Made by a program: the position numbers and the translations under genes. Positions 8,884 to 19,194 of a stretch of 37,379 nucleotides of DNA are shown here, one piece after another. The first letter of the stretch is position 1. Each line of letters opens with the position of its first letter. The notes under the pieces were generated by a model, which ran no database searches, was not told where the DNA came from, and was given only the letters and a program-made list of their open reading frames with translations. The DNA is taken from assembly GCA_028247015.1 (NCBI GenBank), contig JAOKFJ010000010.1:1-37379 (forward strand). Reading direction: 5' to 3'. The DNA is from Methylophilaceae bacterium. GTDB lineage: Bacteria; Pseudomonadota; Gammaproteobacteria; Burkholderiales; Methylophilaceae.

Positions 8884-10308
8884 TTATTTTTTTGCCAGAA
8901 TAAAATCTTTAACTAATGAAGTTTTATTATCAAAAACTTCAAATCTCTGATCTATTTTTTCTAAATTAACTAGCTCATCAGGCCTATTTGGCTTTTTACC
9001 GATTGCCTCTAGAACTGTCTTTTCAAACTTAGTTGGTAATGCAGTTTCTAAAACTAGCATTGGTGTATCTTTTGATAAATGATCGAGTGATGCTTTAACT
9101 CCATCTGCTGTATGTGTATCAATAATGACATCATATTCATCATGAAATTTTTTGATCAACTTAATTCTATTTTCATGTTTACTTGAAGAGGAAATAAAAC
9201 CGAATATTTTCATTGCATCTATCTTATTTTTATCAAGCTGAAAGGAGCCACCATTCTCTATTTTCTTCCAATAATCCCTTAAGGATGGGGCATCTCTGCC
9301 TAGAACATCAAAAATAAATCTTTCAAAATTAGATGCCTTTGAAATATCCATTGAAGGGCTTGAAGTTTGAAATGTATCTTTAGGGGAGCGTGGCTGATAA
9401 TTTCCAGTTTTAAAGAACTCATCAAGAACATCATTTTCATTAGTGGCAACAACTAATTTTCCAATAGGCAAGCCCATCATTCTTGCAATGTGTCCAGCAC
9501 ATATATTTCCAAAATTTCCTGTAGGAACTGTAAAATCTACAGTTTCACTACTTTCATTAGTTACAGATAAATAGCCTTTAAAGTAATATACAATCTGAGC
9601 TAAAATTCTTCCCCAGTTAATTGAGTTTACAGCACCAATATTATTATCTTTTTTAAACTGCAGATCATTCGAGACAGCTTTCACAATGTCCTGACAGTCA
9701 TCAAATACCCCTTTAATTGCAATGTTATAAATATTTTCATCATGCAAGCTAAACATTTGAGCAGCTTGGAATGGGCTCATTGTGCCATGTGGTGAAAGCA
9801 TAAACACATTAATACCTTTTTTACCTTTCATTGCATATTCAGCTGCTGGACCAGTATCTCCAGATGTTGCTCCTAAAATATTTAACGTTTTATTTTCTTT
9901 AACTAGAACATATTCAAAAACATGCCCTAAAAATTGCATAGCAATATCTTTAAAAGCTAGTGTAGGCCCGTTTGAAAGTGATAATAGATATAAGTTATCT
10001 TTAAGCTTTAATGTTGGAGTTATATCCTCAGGGCTCTGATTGTGCCGGTTGTATCTAAACGTATCTGAGGTATATGTTTTATTTATAATTTCTAATAAAT
10101 CATTAGAAGGAATATCATCAATAAATTTTTCAAAAATAGAAAAAGCAAGGTCTTGGTAAGACATAGACCTCATATGGTTTAAATCATTTTCTGTGAATTT
10201 TGGATAACTTTTTGGGAGATACAAGCCGCCATCAGGAGCAAGACCACTCAATAAAACATCACAAAAATTTAATTCTGGAGATTTTCCTCTTGTAGAAATA
10301 TACTTCAT
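8884..10308 (-). CDS. thrC: Threonine synthase
   Basis: PLP enzyme making threonine from O-phosphohomoserine. The N-terminus (YISTRG then [11 protein letters not shown]) is typical. The PLP-lysine segment is [16 protein letters not shown] at about residue 113, followed by [16 protein letters not shown], which binds the cofactor phosphate. Its 474 residues fit the long bacterial form. It lies seven bases downstream of hom in the same direction; a strong ribosome site is not obvious. Confidence 0.97.
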   Translation of the reverse strand: MKYISTRGKSPELNFCDVLLSGLAPDGGLYLPKSYPKFTENDLNHMRSMSYQDLAFSIFEKFIDDIPSNDLLEIINKTYTSDTFRYNRHNQSPEDITPTLKLKDNLYLLSLSNGPTLAFKDIAMQFLGHVFEYVLVKENKTLNILGATSGDTGPAAEYAMKGKKGINVFMLSPHGTMSPFQAAQMFSLHDENIYNIAIKGVFDDCQDIVKAVSNDLQFKKDNNIGAVNSINWGRILAQIVYYFKGYLSVTNESSETVDFTVPTGNFGNICAGHIARMMGLPIGKLVVATNENDVLDEFFKTGNYQPRSPKDTFQTSSPSMDISKASNFERFIFDVLGRDAPSLRDYWKKIENGGSFQLDKNKIDAMKIFGFISSSSKHENRIKLIKKFHDEYDVIIDTHTADGVKASLDHLSKDTPMLVLETALPTKFEKTVLEAIGKKPNRPDELVNLEKIDQRFEVFDNKTSLVKDFILAKK

Positions 10309-10315
10309 AGTTTAA

Positions 10316-11632
10316 TTATCTATTTAATTGTTCAATTCTTAGTTTTACTGCTTTATTCTGACTTTCTGGTAATACTTCAATTTCATTAATTATTTTATTA
10401 ACATCTCTTTCTATCATAATTGATGTGACTAGAATAATGTCTACCACTTTGTCATCTTCTTGAATCTCTTTTTGAACCATTGCATCAATTGAAATAGAAT
10501 GTTCAGCAAAAATTTGAGTGATTTTTGCCAAAACTCCAGATTCATTCTTCATTGAGAGTCTTAAATAAAACTCAGAAGTTATATCTTCAATCGAAAGAAT
10601 TTTCTTTGTTTGAATTTCATCTTTAATAAAGCCTAGAATAGGAATTTGATTTGTACCAGTTAATTCTAGATTTCTCGCTAAATCTATAATGTCAGCCACA
10701 ACTGCGCTCGCAGTTGGTTCTGCACCTGCTCCAGCGCCGTAATATAAAGTTGGACCAACCATATCACCTTGAACTAATACAGCATTCATAGGGCCATCTA
10801 CGTTCGCTACTAATCTTTTTTCGGGTATTAATGTTGGGTGAACTCTTAATTCTACAGAGTCATTATTAAATTTAGTTATTCCTAATAATTTAATTTTGTA
10901 ACCAAGCTCTTCAGCATAAATAATATCTTTTTGATCTAAATTGCTTATACCTTCAATATGCGTTGCTTTAAAATTAATAGGTATTCCGAATGCAATCGAG
11001 GCTAAAATTGTGATCTTATGTGCAGCATCAATACCTTCTATATCAAACGTTGGGTCTGCCTCAGCAAAACCTAACTCTTGGGCTTGTTTAAGCGCGACAT
11101 CAAATGACAAATTATTTTCTTTCATCTCTGTAAGAATATAATTTGTTGTTCCATTCAAAATTCCAGCAATCCATTCAATTTTATTTGCTGCTAGACCTTC
11201 TCTTATTGCTTTAACAATTGGTATACCACCGGCAACCGCGGCTTCGTAACATAGATTTACATTATGTTTAGTAGCTAAATTAACCAACTCCTCACCGTGC
11301 ATAGCAATTAAAGCTTTATTTGCAGTAACAACATGTTTATTATTTTTTATTGCTTCCTCAACTAAATCCTTAGAAATTCCTGTGCCACCTATTAATTCAA
11401 CAACTATATGAATATTTTTATCTTTGACAAGATCAAAAGCATCTTCAAAAATTAAGGTTTTATCATCAGCTACCTCTTTTGCTCTTTTTGTATCTTTTTC
11501 AGCTAAAGCAAAAACAATAATCTCTTTTCCAGTTTTTCGATAAATTTCAGCGAAATTTTCTTTCAAAACCTTATAAGCACCGCTGCCTACTGTTCCAGCA
11601 CCAATTAAACCAATATTTATTTTATTTTGCAT
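10316..11632 (-). CDS. hom: Homoserine dehydrogenase
   Basis: Reduces aspartate semialdehyde to homoserine, the branch point to threonine and methionine. It has an N-terminal NAD(P) fold (GLIGAGTVGSGAYK), the catalytic core GILNGTTNYILTEM with downstream EADPTFDIEGIDAAHK, and a C-terminal ACT domain from about residue 350 (ESGVLAKITQIF) for threonine feedback. Length is 438 residues, the stand-alone form rather than an aspartokinase fusion. It starts three bases after the alaA-like gene and is followed by thrC. Confidence 0.97.
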   Translation of the reverse strand: MQNKINIGLIGAGTVGSGAYKVLKENFAEIYRKTGKEIIVFALAEKDTKRAKEVADDKTLIFEDAFDLVKDKNIHIVVELIGGTGISKDLVEEAIKNNKHVVTANKALIAMHGEELVNLATKHNVNLCYEAAVAGGIPIVKAIREGLAANKIEWIAGILNGTTNYILTEMKENNLSFDVALKQAQELGFAEADPTFDIEGIDAAHKITILASIAFGIPINFKATHIEGISNLDQKDIIYAEELGYKIKLLGITKFNNDSVELRVHPTLIPEKRLVANVDGPMNAVLVQGDMVGPTLYYGAGAGAEPTASAVVADIIDLARNLELTGTNQIPILGFIKDEIQTKKILSIEDITSEFYLRLSMKNESGVLAKITQIFAEHSISIDAMVQKEIQEDDKVVDIILVTSIMIERDVNKIINEIEVLPESQNKAVKLRIEQLNR

Positions 11633-11635
11633 TTT

Positions 11636-12865
11636 TTACTTTCTGTAATCTGTTAAATATTCTGAAAATCTATCAATAGCAATTTTCAATTCGTCCATAT
11701 TTGGAAGAAATACCATCCTAATATGATTATTATCATCCCAATTAAAACCGCTGCCCTGCACCATTAAAACTTTTTTTTCCTTTAAAACATCAAGAACAAA
11801 ATCCTGATCATCTCTTATTGGATATACTTTTGGATCAAGCCTAAAAAATAAATACATTGCAGCAGCTGGTTTAACACAAGTTACTCCAGGAATATTACTT
11901 ATCATTTTATATGCTAGTTCTCTTTGCTTGAATAAACGGCCTGTTGGCGCAACTAGATCATTTATACTTTGATGGCCCCCTAAAGCAGTTTGTATTGCGA
12001 GTTGGCCAGGAACATTTGCACATAATCGCATAGATGCAAGGATATTAAGGCCCTCTAAATAATCTTTTCCTTTTGCTTTATTTCCAGAGAATACTAACCA
12101 ACCAGCTCGATAACCACATGCACGATAATTTTTTGATAACCCATTCAATGTTACAAATAAAATATCATCTGCTAAGGATGCAATAGAAGTATGCTTACGA
12201 CCATCATATAAAACCTTATCGTATATCTCATCAGAAAATACAATCAAATTATGAATTCTTGCTAACTCAATTATCTCTTCTAACAATTCATCTGAATAAA
12301 GTGCTCCTGTTGGATTGTTTGGATTTATCACGAGAATTGCTCGTGTTTTTTTTGTAATTTTTGATTTAATATCATTAATGTCAGGAAACCAATCTGCGCT
12401 CTCATCACATATATAATGAACAGGCTTACCTCCTGCTAATGTTACTGCTGCAGTCCATAATGGGTAATCAGGTTTAGGGATGAGAACTTCGTCATCGTTG
12501 TTAATAAGGCCTTGCATAGCCATAACTATTAACTCCGAAACTCCATTCCCTAAAATAATATCGTCAACATCAACATCTTTAATACCTTTTTCTTGGGTGT
12601 AATGCATAACAGCTTTTCTAGGCTCAAAAAGACCATAACTCTCTGTATATCCGGAAGATTTGTTGATATTTCGAATAACATCCTGTGTTATTTCATCGGG
12701 CGCCTCAAAACCAAACTCTGCAGGATTGCCAATATTGAGCTTGATAATACGATGTCCCTCTTCTTCCATTTGCTTAGCATGAGCCAAAATAGGCCCACGA
12801 ATGTCGTAACAAACATTATTTAGCTTTTTAGATTTAAGAACTGGGATCAAAATATTTATTACCAA
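11636..12865 (-). CDS. alaA: Alanine-type class I aminotransferase (AlaA-like)
   Basis: Fold-type I PLP aminotransferase close to E. coli AlaA, which makes alanine from pyruvate. The conserved start of the family, NVCYDIRGPILAHAKQMEEE then LNIGNPAEFGF, is read near residues 17-53. The PLP lysine is in LNGLSKNYRACGYRAGW. The coding start is uncertain: the longest frame begins with TTG at 12865, but a second TTG five codons later gives a length nearer the family norm, and neither has a convincing ribosome site. It heads the alaA-hom-thrC series. Exact amino donor is not readable. Confidence 0.88.
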   Translation of the reverse strand: MVINILIPVLKSKKLNNVCYDIRGPILAHAKQMEEEGHRIIKLNIGNPAEFGFEAPDEITQDVIRNINKSSGYTESYGLFEPRKAVMHYTQEKGIKDVDVDDIILGNGVSELIVMAMQGLINNDDEVLIPKPDYPLWTAAVTLAGGKPVHYICDESADWFPDINDIKSKITKKTRAILVINPNNPTGALYSDELLEEIIELARIHNLIVFSDEIYDKVLYDGRKHTSIASLADDILFVTLNGLSKNYRACGYRAGWLVFSGNKAKGKDYLEGLNILASMRLCANVPGQLAIQTALGGHQSINDLVAPTGRLFKQRELAYKMISNIPGVTCVKPAAAMYLFFRLDPKVYPIRDDQDFVLDVLKEKKVLMVQGSGFNWDDNNHIRMVFLPNMDELKIAIDRFSEYLTDYRK

Positions 12866-12899
12866 TTAAATGTTTAAAAATTATTTATTATCTTACCTT

Positions 12900-14129
12900 T
12901 TATAAATTTTTTGTGGAGAAGATTAATGTCGCATTTACTCCACCAAAACCAAAACTATTGGACATAGCAGTTTGAATTTTTTCTTGCTTTTTTTCAACAA
13001 GAATTGGTAAACCCTTTCCTGCTGGATCAATCTGATCGACATTAAGAGATGGAGTTAAAAAGCTCTTATCCATCATAATTAAACTATAAATTGCCTCGTT
13101 TGATCCTGCTGCACCCAAAGCATGTCCAGACAATGATTTAGTTGAAGCTATGGCCGGAATTTTTCCATACTCATTTTTTCCAAACACCATTTGAATTGCA
13201 TCAAGTTCTGCAGAATCACCAACTGGAGTACTTGTTCCATGTGCGTTAATATAATCTACGTCTTTTGTTTTATTCTCCATTAGCGCCATTTTCATACATC
13301 GCTGAGCACCCTCACCGCTTGGTGCAACCATATCATGACCATCAGAAGTCGCACCATAACCAACAACCTCAGCATAAATTTTAGCACCACGAGCTTTAGC
13401 GTGTTCATACTCTTCAAGCACAAGTATGCTGCCACCCCCTGAAATAACGAACCCATCTCTATCAACGTCAAAAGTTCTTGATGCTTTTTCTGGTTCAGCA
13501 TTATATTTTGATGACATTGCACCCATAGCATCAAACAAATAGCTCATGGTCCAATGCTCTTCTTCAGCTCCACCTGCAAATATAATGTCTTGTTTTCCCA
13601 TTTGAATTTGCTCATAAGCGTTACCAATACAATGAGCACTCGTTGAACATGCAGATGTAATTGCATAATTTATACCTTTAATTTTTGCTCCTGTCGCTAA
13701 ACAGGCTGAGACACCATTAGACATTGTTTTTGTTACCATGTAAGGGCCTACTCTTCGAATACCTTTTTCTTTTAGTATTTCTGATCCATGAAGCATACTT
13801 TCAGTTGATGTTCCTCCAGCCCCAACAATAATTCCTGTTCTGATATTAGACACTAGAGCTTCAGGCAATTTAGCATCACTAATAGCTTCTTGCATTGCTA
13901 TCCAAGCATATGCATGCCCCTTTGCCATAAATCGCAATAACTTTCTATCAATTAATTCTTCAACATTAATATTGATAGATCCTGCAACTTGAGATCTTAA
14001 GCCATGAGACTCATACTCCGGCTGAAAAGTGACTCCAGATTTAGCATCTTGAAGGCTTTTCTCTACCTCAGAAACATTATTTCCTAAGCTAGAAACAATC
14101 CCCATACCAGTTATAACAACTCTTTTCAA
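12900..14129 (-). CDS. fabB: 3-oxoacyl-ACP synthase I
   Basis: Elongating condensing enzyme required for unsaturated fatty acids with FabA. The Cys-His-His triad is visible: SACSTSAHC near residue 160, [11 protein letters not shown] near 295 and [10 protein letters not shown] near 330. The C-terminus has [14 protein letters not shown]. The start is TTG at 14129, supported because [15 protein letters not shown] follows it exactly as in known FabB proteins and a GAGGG ribosome site lies just upstream. It follows fabA by 12 bases. Confidence 0.96.
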   Translation of the reverse strand: MKRVVITGMGIVSSLGNNVSEVEKSLQDAKSGVTFQPEYESHGLRSQVAGSININVEELIDRKLLRFMAKGHAYAWIAMQEAISDAKLPEALVSNIRTGIIVGAGGTSTESMLHGSEILKEKGIRRVGPYMVTKTMSNGVSACLATGAKIKGINYAITSACSTSAHCIGNAYEQIQMGKQDIIFAGGAEEEHWTMSYLFDAMGAMSSKYNAEPEKASRTFDVDRDGFVISGGGSILVLEEYEHAKARGAKIYAEVVGYGATSDGHDMVAPSGEGAQRCMKMALMENKTKDVDYINAHGTSTPVGDSAELDAIQMVFGKNEYGKIPAIASTKSLSGHALGAAGSNEAIYSLIMMDKSFLTPSLNVDQIDPAGKGLPILVEKKQEKIQTAMSNSFGFGGVNATLIFSTKNL

Positions 14130-14141
14130 TTGACTGCCCTC

Positions 14142-14654
14142 TTAGAAATTATCTGTTGAAGTAAACAATCCCACCTTAAGGTCAGTTGCCTCATAAATAG
14201 TGCGACCGTCTACCTCTAATCTTGCATCAGCAATACCCATTACAAGCTTCCTAATAATGACTCTCTTTAAATCTATAATATAAGTAATTTTCTTTGCTGT
14301 GGGTAACACCTGTCCGGTAAATTTTACCTCGCCGCTTCCCAAAGCCCGACCTCTTCCTTGTCCACCTCTCCAGCCTAAATAAAAACCAACTAACTGCCAC
14401 ATTGCGTCAAGCCCAAGACATCCTGGCATTACAGGATCTCCTTCAAAGTGACACTGGAAAAACCATAGGTCTGCCGTAATATCCATTTCAGCGGTAATCT
14501 GCCCATTATTAAACTCTCCTCCATCTTCCTTAATACTAGTGATACGATCAAACATAAGCATAGGGGGGAGTGGAAGTTGAGCATTATTCTCTCCAAATAA
14601 CTTACCTTGCCCGCACTCAATCAATTCTTTATTTGTATAGCTATTTTTTTTCAT
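14142..14654 (-). CDS. fabA: 3-hydroxydecanoyl-ACP dehydratase/isomerase
   Basis: Dehydrates 3-hydroxydecanoyl-ACP and isomerises the double bond, starting unsaturated fatty acid synthesis. The active-site histidine is in [19 protein letters not shown] near residue 70-85, followed by the family's [13 protein letters not shown] and [10 protein letters not shown]. Length is 170 residues, as usual. It is the first gene of the fabA-fabB operon and diverges from the mxa operon across 137 bases. Confidence 0.97.
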   Translation of the reverse strand: MKKNSYTNKELIECGQGKLFGENNAQLPLPPMLMFDRITSIKEDGGEFNNGQITAEMDITADLWFFQCHFEGDPVMPGCLGLDAMWQLVGFYLGWRGGQGRGRALGSGEVKFTGQVLPTAKKITYIIDLKRVIIRKLVMGIADARLEVDGRTIYEATDLKVGLFTSTDNF

Positions 14655-14724
14655 TATTTGTTAAATATTTCCATATATTTTTGTTAATTGAATGGACATG
14701 CAACTTAAACTATTTTTGCCAGTC

Positions 14725-14753
14725 TTTACCGTATACTTTAACTAGATTATAGT
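14725..14753 (+). promoter_or_regulatory. Candidate sigma-70 promoter of the mxa operon
   Basis: TTTACC and TATAGT are separated by exactly 17 bases and lie 39 bases before the mxaR start codon. They match the -35 consensus at 4 of 6 and the -10 consensus at 5 of 6 positions. A TAGGA ribosome site follows at 14777-14781. Confidence 0.45.
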
Positions 14754-14791
14754 TGATTAAAAATTTAGTAATTTCTTAGGAATATATCACA

Positions 14792-15808
14792 ATGAGCGAC
14801 CAAAATCTGACTGAATGGCGAAAACTTGCCTTAACTTTAGAAGGTGAAGTTAATAAGGTAATCGTTGGGCAAGAAGGTCCAATAAAACTAATTACAACCT
14901 CAATATTTGCAAGGGGCCACGTACTACTAGAAGGAGATGTTGGTGTTGGTAAAACAACACTCTTAAAAGCTTTTGCTAGGTCAATTGGTGGTGGTTATGA
15001 ACGAATAGAGGGCACTATTGATCTTATGCCAAATGATCTGATTTATCATACCTATCTAGGCGAAGATGGAAAGCCGCATGTAAGTAATGGTCCCATTCTT
15101 AAATCAGGAGAAGACTTGTCGATATTTTTCTTTAATGAGATTAATCGAGCAAGACCACAAGTACATTCACTTCTACTTCGAATAATGGCAGAGAAAACAT
15201 TATCTGCATTTAATAATGAATTTAAGTTTCCACATTTAATTGTTTTCGCTGATAGAAATCAAGTTGAAAAAGAAGAAACTTTTGAAATTCCATCAGCTGC
15301 AAGAGATAGATTTATGATGGAAATTCCAATTGCAATTCCACAGATAGATAAATTAATGACTAGCCTTGTGTTTGATACAAAATTTCATGACGCAGATAAA
15401 TTAATTGAGGAAGCCAAGGAAAAGGTTTTTAAATTTGATAAGCTCAATGAAGTATCTAAAAATATTCAAGAAAATGTTAATGCAACTGATGCACTTAAAA
15501 CTTACTCACTGAACTTATGGAAGGCCACCAAAAATCCTGGACTTTATGACATCAAGATTAGTGGAATAGACGTCAATCGACTAATTATTTCCGGTGCAAG
15601 TCCAAGGGGTATAAGTATGATGATGAAATGTGCACGAGTAAACGCATGGATGGATAATCGTACATCAGTTCTGCCTGAAGATATTCATGCAGTATTTCAT
15701 GAAACAATTGCTCATAGATTAGTCTTTAATCCAGTCTACGAACTCAGAAGGACTGAGATTGCTAAAGAATTAACCCAAGAGATCATCAAAAAAGTTAGCG
15801 CTCCATAG
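14792..15808 (+). CDS. mxaR: MoxR-family AAA ATPase, MxaR
   Basis: MoxR-type AAA+ ATPase, here first gene of a methanol dehydrogenase maturation cluster. Walker A is GDVGVGKTT at residues 48-56, and the sensor region ADRNQVEKEE precedes the conserved ARDRF. The Walker B motif reads FFFNEINRA (N115-E116), where most MoxR proteins have Asp-Glu; the glutamate is kept but the Mg-associated aspartate is Asn. MoxR proteins normally act with von Willebrand-domain partners, and three follow (MxaS, MxaC, MxaL). Its stop abuts the mxaS start. The mxa assignment rests on the gene order R-S-A-C-K-L. Confidence 0.88.
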   Translation: MSDQNLTEWRKLALTLEGEVNKVIVGQEGPIKLITTSIFARGHVLLEGDVGVGKTTLLKAFARSIGGGYERIEGTIDLMPNDLIYHTYLGEDGKPHVSNGPILKSGEDLSIFFFNEINRARPQVHSLLLRIMAEKTLSAFNNEFKFPHLIVFADRNQVEKEETFEIPSAARDRFMMEIPIAIPQIDKLMTSLVFDTKFHDADKLIEEAKEKVFKFDKLNEVSKNIQENVNATDALKTYSLNLWKATKNPGLYDIKISGIDVNRLIISGASPRGISMMMKCARVNAWMDNRTSVLPEDIHAVFHETIAHRLVFNPVYELRRTEIAKELTQEIIKKVSAP

Positions 15809-16669
15809 ATGGAATTTTTTCAAGATACATTTGATTACCATATAAATTGGAAATCTACAGGGCACCACCCAGGGCAGCATAAAAGCGCTCAAAGAGGAAT
15901 GGGAATTGAATTTGCTGGTCATGCAACACTTTTAGATTATCCAGACCCAAGGCGAATTGATATTCGTCAGACAATACGGGACCCATTTGAGCAAATTCAG
16001 GTAAGGATATTTAACCAAAGAAGTGCCACTCCAGTTATGATATTTACTGACTTATCAGCTAGTATGAATTTTGGTTATCAAAAAACTAAACTCAAACATG
16101 CTGCTGAGATTGGATCAATAATAACTAATTCAGTTTCAGCCAAAAGTGATGCAATTGGATTTATAGGGATTGAGGATAATATCAATCCAGAATGGGTGGC
16201 ACGTCTATCTTACAAGCCATACAGAACTGAACACCTTATCAATCGACTAAGTAATTACCGAGCAAAAAAAGGTGGTCATCGGGGCATAAAATCTGTCTAC
16301 CAGTTTTTACCTAGAGATAAAACATTAATATTTTTTATATCAGACTTTCATATGCCAATTGAAGATATTAAAGAAAGTTTTTCACTCCTAAGCAAACATC
16401 AAGTTGTCCCAATTGTATTATGGAATAAAAGTGAATATGAGAATCTTCCAAACTTCGGCATTCTGACGGTAAATGATCCAGAGTCAGGGGAGGAGTCAAC
16501 AATGCTATTAAGGAAAAATATGAAGAAACGTATTCAAGAAAATTTTAATGAAAGAAAAAAATTACTTGAAAAAACTTTTATAGGTCTTAATTCTCCTGCA
16601 TTTTTTGTTGGTGAAAAATTTAACCCTCTTCAAATGACAGAATATTTTAACGAGTACTTCCATGCATAA
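15809..16669 (+). CDS. mxaS: DUF58 protein, MxaS
   Basis: DUF58 family protein. The typical signature around residues 29-60 (RGMGIEF, then DPRRIDIRQTIRDP) is followed by a degenerate von Willebrand A domain whose metal site DLSASM is at residues 81-86. Its role in methanol dehydrogenase maturation is genetically inferred in model methylotrophs, with biochemistry unknown. The gene begins immediately after the mxaR stop codon (TAG then ATG) and overlaps mxaA by eight bases. No membrane segment is obvious, so it is probably cytoplasmic with MxaR. Confidence 0.87.
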   Translation: MEFFQDTFDYHINWKSTGHHPGQHKSAQRGMGIEFAGHATLLDYPDPRRIDIRQTIRDPFEQIQVRIFNQRSATPVMIFTDLSASMNFGYQKTKLKHAAEIGSIITNSVSAKSDAIGFIGIEDNINPEWVARLSYKPYRTEHLINRLSNYRAKKGGHRGIKSVYQFLPRDKTLIFFISDFHMPIEDIKESFSLLSKHQVVPIVLWNKSEYENLPNFGILTVNDPESGEESTMLLRKNMKKRIQENFNERKKLLEKTFIGLNSPAFFVGEKFNPLQMTEYFNEYFHA

Positions 16670-17651
16670 ATTTTTTAGTATTTTATTATTTTTTTCAGTA
16701 ATGGGTTTAAATGCCTATGAAGATCCTAATAAATTTAAGGATGTTGATCCAAAATTTATTGAGCTAGCAATTATTGAACCTAAGCAACGAGTTGGCTACA
16801 CCGTGGGTGATATTATTGATAGAGATATTACGATTTTAATAAAAAAACCTTACCAATTAATTGAAGAGTCATTGCCAATTGTAGGCTACGAAAAAAGATA
16901 CCGAGGGCAATTACTTGGCATGACTCTTAGGGATATTCAATTTAATAAAAAAAATACTGAAGATTCAATTACATATAAAATTTCATTAAAATACCAAATA
17001 TTTACTAATAACGTTGTGGCTAAACCTGCTTTTATTACAGCAGACTATTATCGCTTAATTAACCCAGCAGAGCCTGACAAAATAGTTAAGGTTAGAATCC
17101 CTGAGCTTACTATAGCAACTTCGCCTATAGCTATTTTTGGGGCTGTGAAAGTTGAAGATGATATGAGTACGTTTCGTGGTCCATTATCAATCGAAACAAT
17201 TTCAAGTAAAATGAAAGTTCAATATGGAGCTATTGGCTTTGTTATTAGTATTCTTACTTTATTTTATATATATAGTAGATATACATGGTTTCCAAAGCAA
17301 AGTAGATTCTTTAGTTACATATACCGAAAATACAAAAAATCAAATCCCAATGAAAAAGAAATAGAAAGTTTTATTTCAGCCCTTCATCATGGGTTTAACC
17401 AAACAATTAATCAGGCATTATTTATAAACAATAAAGAGGAGCTTTTTAAAAAAAATAATAGCTTCAAGTATATAGAGTCTGAAATTGATGATTTTTTTAA
17501 ATTATCTAAAGCAATAAATTTTGAAAAAAAAACCAACTTTAATCAGGAAGAAGCCTGTGCATGGCTTGTTATATTTTCACTGCACTGCCGAATGTGCGAG
17601 CGCAGCCTGATTGTCGACTCAGGTGATATTAAAAAATTAGGTTTTAAATGA
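16662..17651 (+). CDS. mxaA: MxaA-like membrane-anchored periplasmic protein
   Basis: The 329-residue protein has an N-terminal signal peptide (about residues 1-18), a periplasmic region with the segment DMSTFRGPLSIETIS near residue 168-182, one membrane helix at about 188-205 and a cytoplasmic C-terminal part rich in charged residues with HCRMCERS near the end. In methylotrophs MxaA is needed, with MxaC, MxaK and MxaL, for active calcium-containing methanol dehydrogenase. The assignment uses both topology and position between mxaS and mxaC. It overlaps mxaC by ATGA. Confidence 0.8.
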   Translation: MHKFFSILLFFSVMGLNAYEDPNKFKDVDPKFIELAIIEPKQRVGYTVGDIIDRDITILIKKPYQLIEESLPIVGYEKRYRGQLLGMTLRDIQFNKKNTEDSITYKISLKYQIFTNNVVAKPAFITADYYRLINPAEPDKIVKVRIPELTIATSPIAIFGAVKVEDDMSTFRGPLSIETISSKMKVQYGAIGFVISILTLFYIYSRYTWFPKQSRFFSYIYRKYKKSNPNEKEIESFISALHHGFNQTINQALFINNKEELFKKNNSFKYIESEIDDFFKLSKAINFEKKTNFNQEEACAWLVIFSLHCRMCERSLIVDSGDIKKLGFK

Positions 17652-18649
17652 ATTTCATAGCGCCCTGGTTTTTATTCTTTCTTCCTTTAGCCCTTGCTCC
17701 ATTTATACTTGGGCAGGCAACTCCTCATATTTACTCATGGTCTCAGATGATTCCTATTGATTGGGCCTCAAAAATAATTGGGTGGCTATTAAAATTATTA
17801 GCGAGCTTTATCATTGCGCTTCTTGTTTTAGCTCTTTCTCAGCCTTTCTCAAATCAAATGACAGTTGAAAAGATTGGTGAAGGCGCACAAATTGGATTAG
17901 TGTTGGATAGGAGTGCCTCAATGGATGATCCGTTTGCTAGTGCTGAGTCATCTGAGAAGGCTGGAGAGACAAAATCGGCAGCTGCTAGTAGACTTATTAT
18001 CGATTTTTTTAATTCTCGCACTAATGACATGGTTGGAGTTATTACATTTAGTAACTCGGCTATGTTTATCCTACCTCTCACTCAAAATAAAGATGCAATA
18101 AAAGCTGCAGTTAATGCTACTGCAGGGAATGCATTATTTCAAACAAATATAGGTGCAGGCCTAACAAGTAGTGCTGAATTATTTAATGGAGTTGCTGACT
18201 CAGGCTCAAGAGCAATTATACTTGTATCTGATGGTGCAGGTCGTATAGATGCAAATACACAACAGAAGATAAGAGACTGGTTTGATCGTTTTCAAATTGG
18301 TCTATATTGGATCGTATTAAGGCAACCAGATGGCATTAGTATTTTTGATGAAAATTACGTAAACGATCAAATGCTTCAATACAAAAGAGATGACGACCCA
18401 CTTCCTCCAGCTTTGGAATTATACGAGTACTTCAAAACATTTAGATCACCGTTTCAAGCTTTTGAGGCTGAAGATCCAAAGTCTCTTGAAAAAGCAATCA
18501 GTGAAATTAATCTTAAAGAAAAAAAACCTATTGTATATACCGAAATTATTCCCGGTAAAAATTACTCCTTAATTTTATTAATTACTGCATTTATAATGTC
18601 CTTTGTTCTTTTAATATTGAAATTTCTTGAGGTAAAATCTTTCAGATGA
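17648..18649 (+). CDS. mxaC: MxaC, von Willebrand A membrane protein
   Basis: 333 residues with two N-terminal hydrophobic segments (about residues 5-22 and 43-65), a von Willebrand A domain with MIDAS motif DRSASM (D87, S89, S91) and a C-terminal helix near 308-328. This is the topology of BatA/MxaC proteins, with the metal-binding domain facing the periplasm. In methylotrophs MxaC is required for methanol dehydrogenase activation, thought to be metal insertion. It overlaps mxaA and mxaK by four bases each. The C-terminal tail contains no second catalytic feature. Confidence 0.83.
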   Translation: MNFIAPWFLFFLPLALAPFILGQATPHIYSWSQMIPIDWASKIIGWLLKLLASFIIALLVLALSQPFSNQMTVEKIGEGAQIGLVLDRSASMDDPFASAESSEKAGETKSAAASRLIIDFFNSRTNDMVGVITFSNSAMFILPLTQNKDAIKAAVNATAGNALFQTNIGAGLTSSAELFNGVADSGSRAIILVSDGAGRIDANTQQKIRDWFDRFQIGLYWIVLRQPDGISIFDENYVNDQMLQYKRDDDPLPPALELYEYFKTFRSPFQAFEAEDPKSLEKAISEINLKEKKPIVYTEIIPGKNYSLILLITAFIMSFVLLILKFLEVKSFR

Positions 18650-19194
18650 ATATACAAAACTTTTTTAGTGTTAAAAAATTAACGTACTTTGCTATTCTAA
18701 TTCTTTTAATAAGTAGCTTTTTAATTCTCTCATCCTTATTTAATATTTATCAAATAACTAAATTTAATGAGAATATTCGAAATGGAGTGTCGCCACAGGT
18801 TTTTAGTCAAAGTTTTGAAGCTAGATTTTCAACAGCTTACTGGCTTGCGAAAAAGGGAACTTTCAAGGAGTCAACAATTCTCTTCAATAATCTTTTAACA
18901 GAGGCAAATGAAGAACAAAAGTCAGCAGTTCAACATAATATTGGAAATATATTTTTTCTTAGGGGATTGATGATTATGGGCACTAGTATGGATGCAAGGC
19001 CCGAAGCCGAATACCTACTAAGACAAGCAAAAAAGTCTTATATTCAATCTATTAAGGCTAGCAATGTGCACTGGGATACTAAACATAATCTAGATCGATT
19101 GCTCACTATGCTTCCTTCTGATCCGACTCCAGGTGTTGGTGACTCAGATTCTCCCGGCCTAATCATGGGAAATATTCCAGTCGGTCTCCCATGA
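18646..19194 (+). CDS. mxaK: MxaK-like membrane-anchored protein
   Basis: A 182-residue protein with one N-terminal membrane helix (about residues 12-33) and a helical periplasmic part. The stretch FKESTILFNNLLTEA and the later AEYLLRQAKKSYIQSI suggest tetratricopeptide-like helices. The C-terminus is Pro/Gly-rich. The MxaK call depends on its position between the two von Willebrand genes mxaC and mxaL and on size; the sequence itself is weakly conserved. It overlaps both neighbours by ATGA. Confidence 0.75.
   Translation: MNIQNFFSVKKLTYFAILILLISSFLILSSLFNIYQITKFNENIRNGVSPQVFSQSFEARFSTAYWLAKKGTFKESTILFNNLLTEANEEQKSAVQHNIGNIFFLRGLMIMGTSMDARPEAEYLLRQAKKSYIQSIKASNVHWDTKHNLDRLLTMLPSDPTPGVGDSDSPGLIMGNIPVGLP

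Noticed and set aside
9782-10039. Open frame opposite thrC
   Set aside because: It lies wholly antisense to a well-conserved gene, has no ribosome site and no recognisable domain. Similar shadow frames opposite hom, glyA, the phosphohexomutase and the TSUP gene were dropped for the same reason.
13292-13534. Minus-strand frame inside fabB
   Set aside because: Another reading frame of fabB itself; the fabB frame carries all the catalytic motifs.
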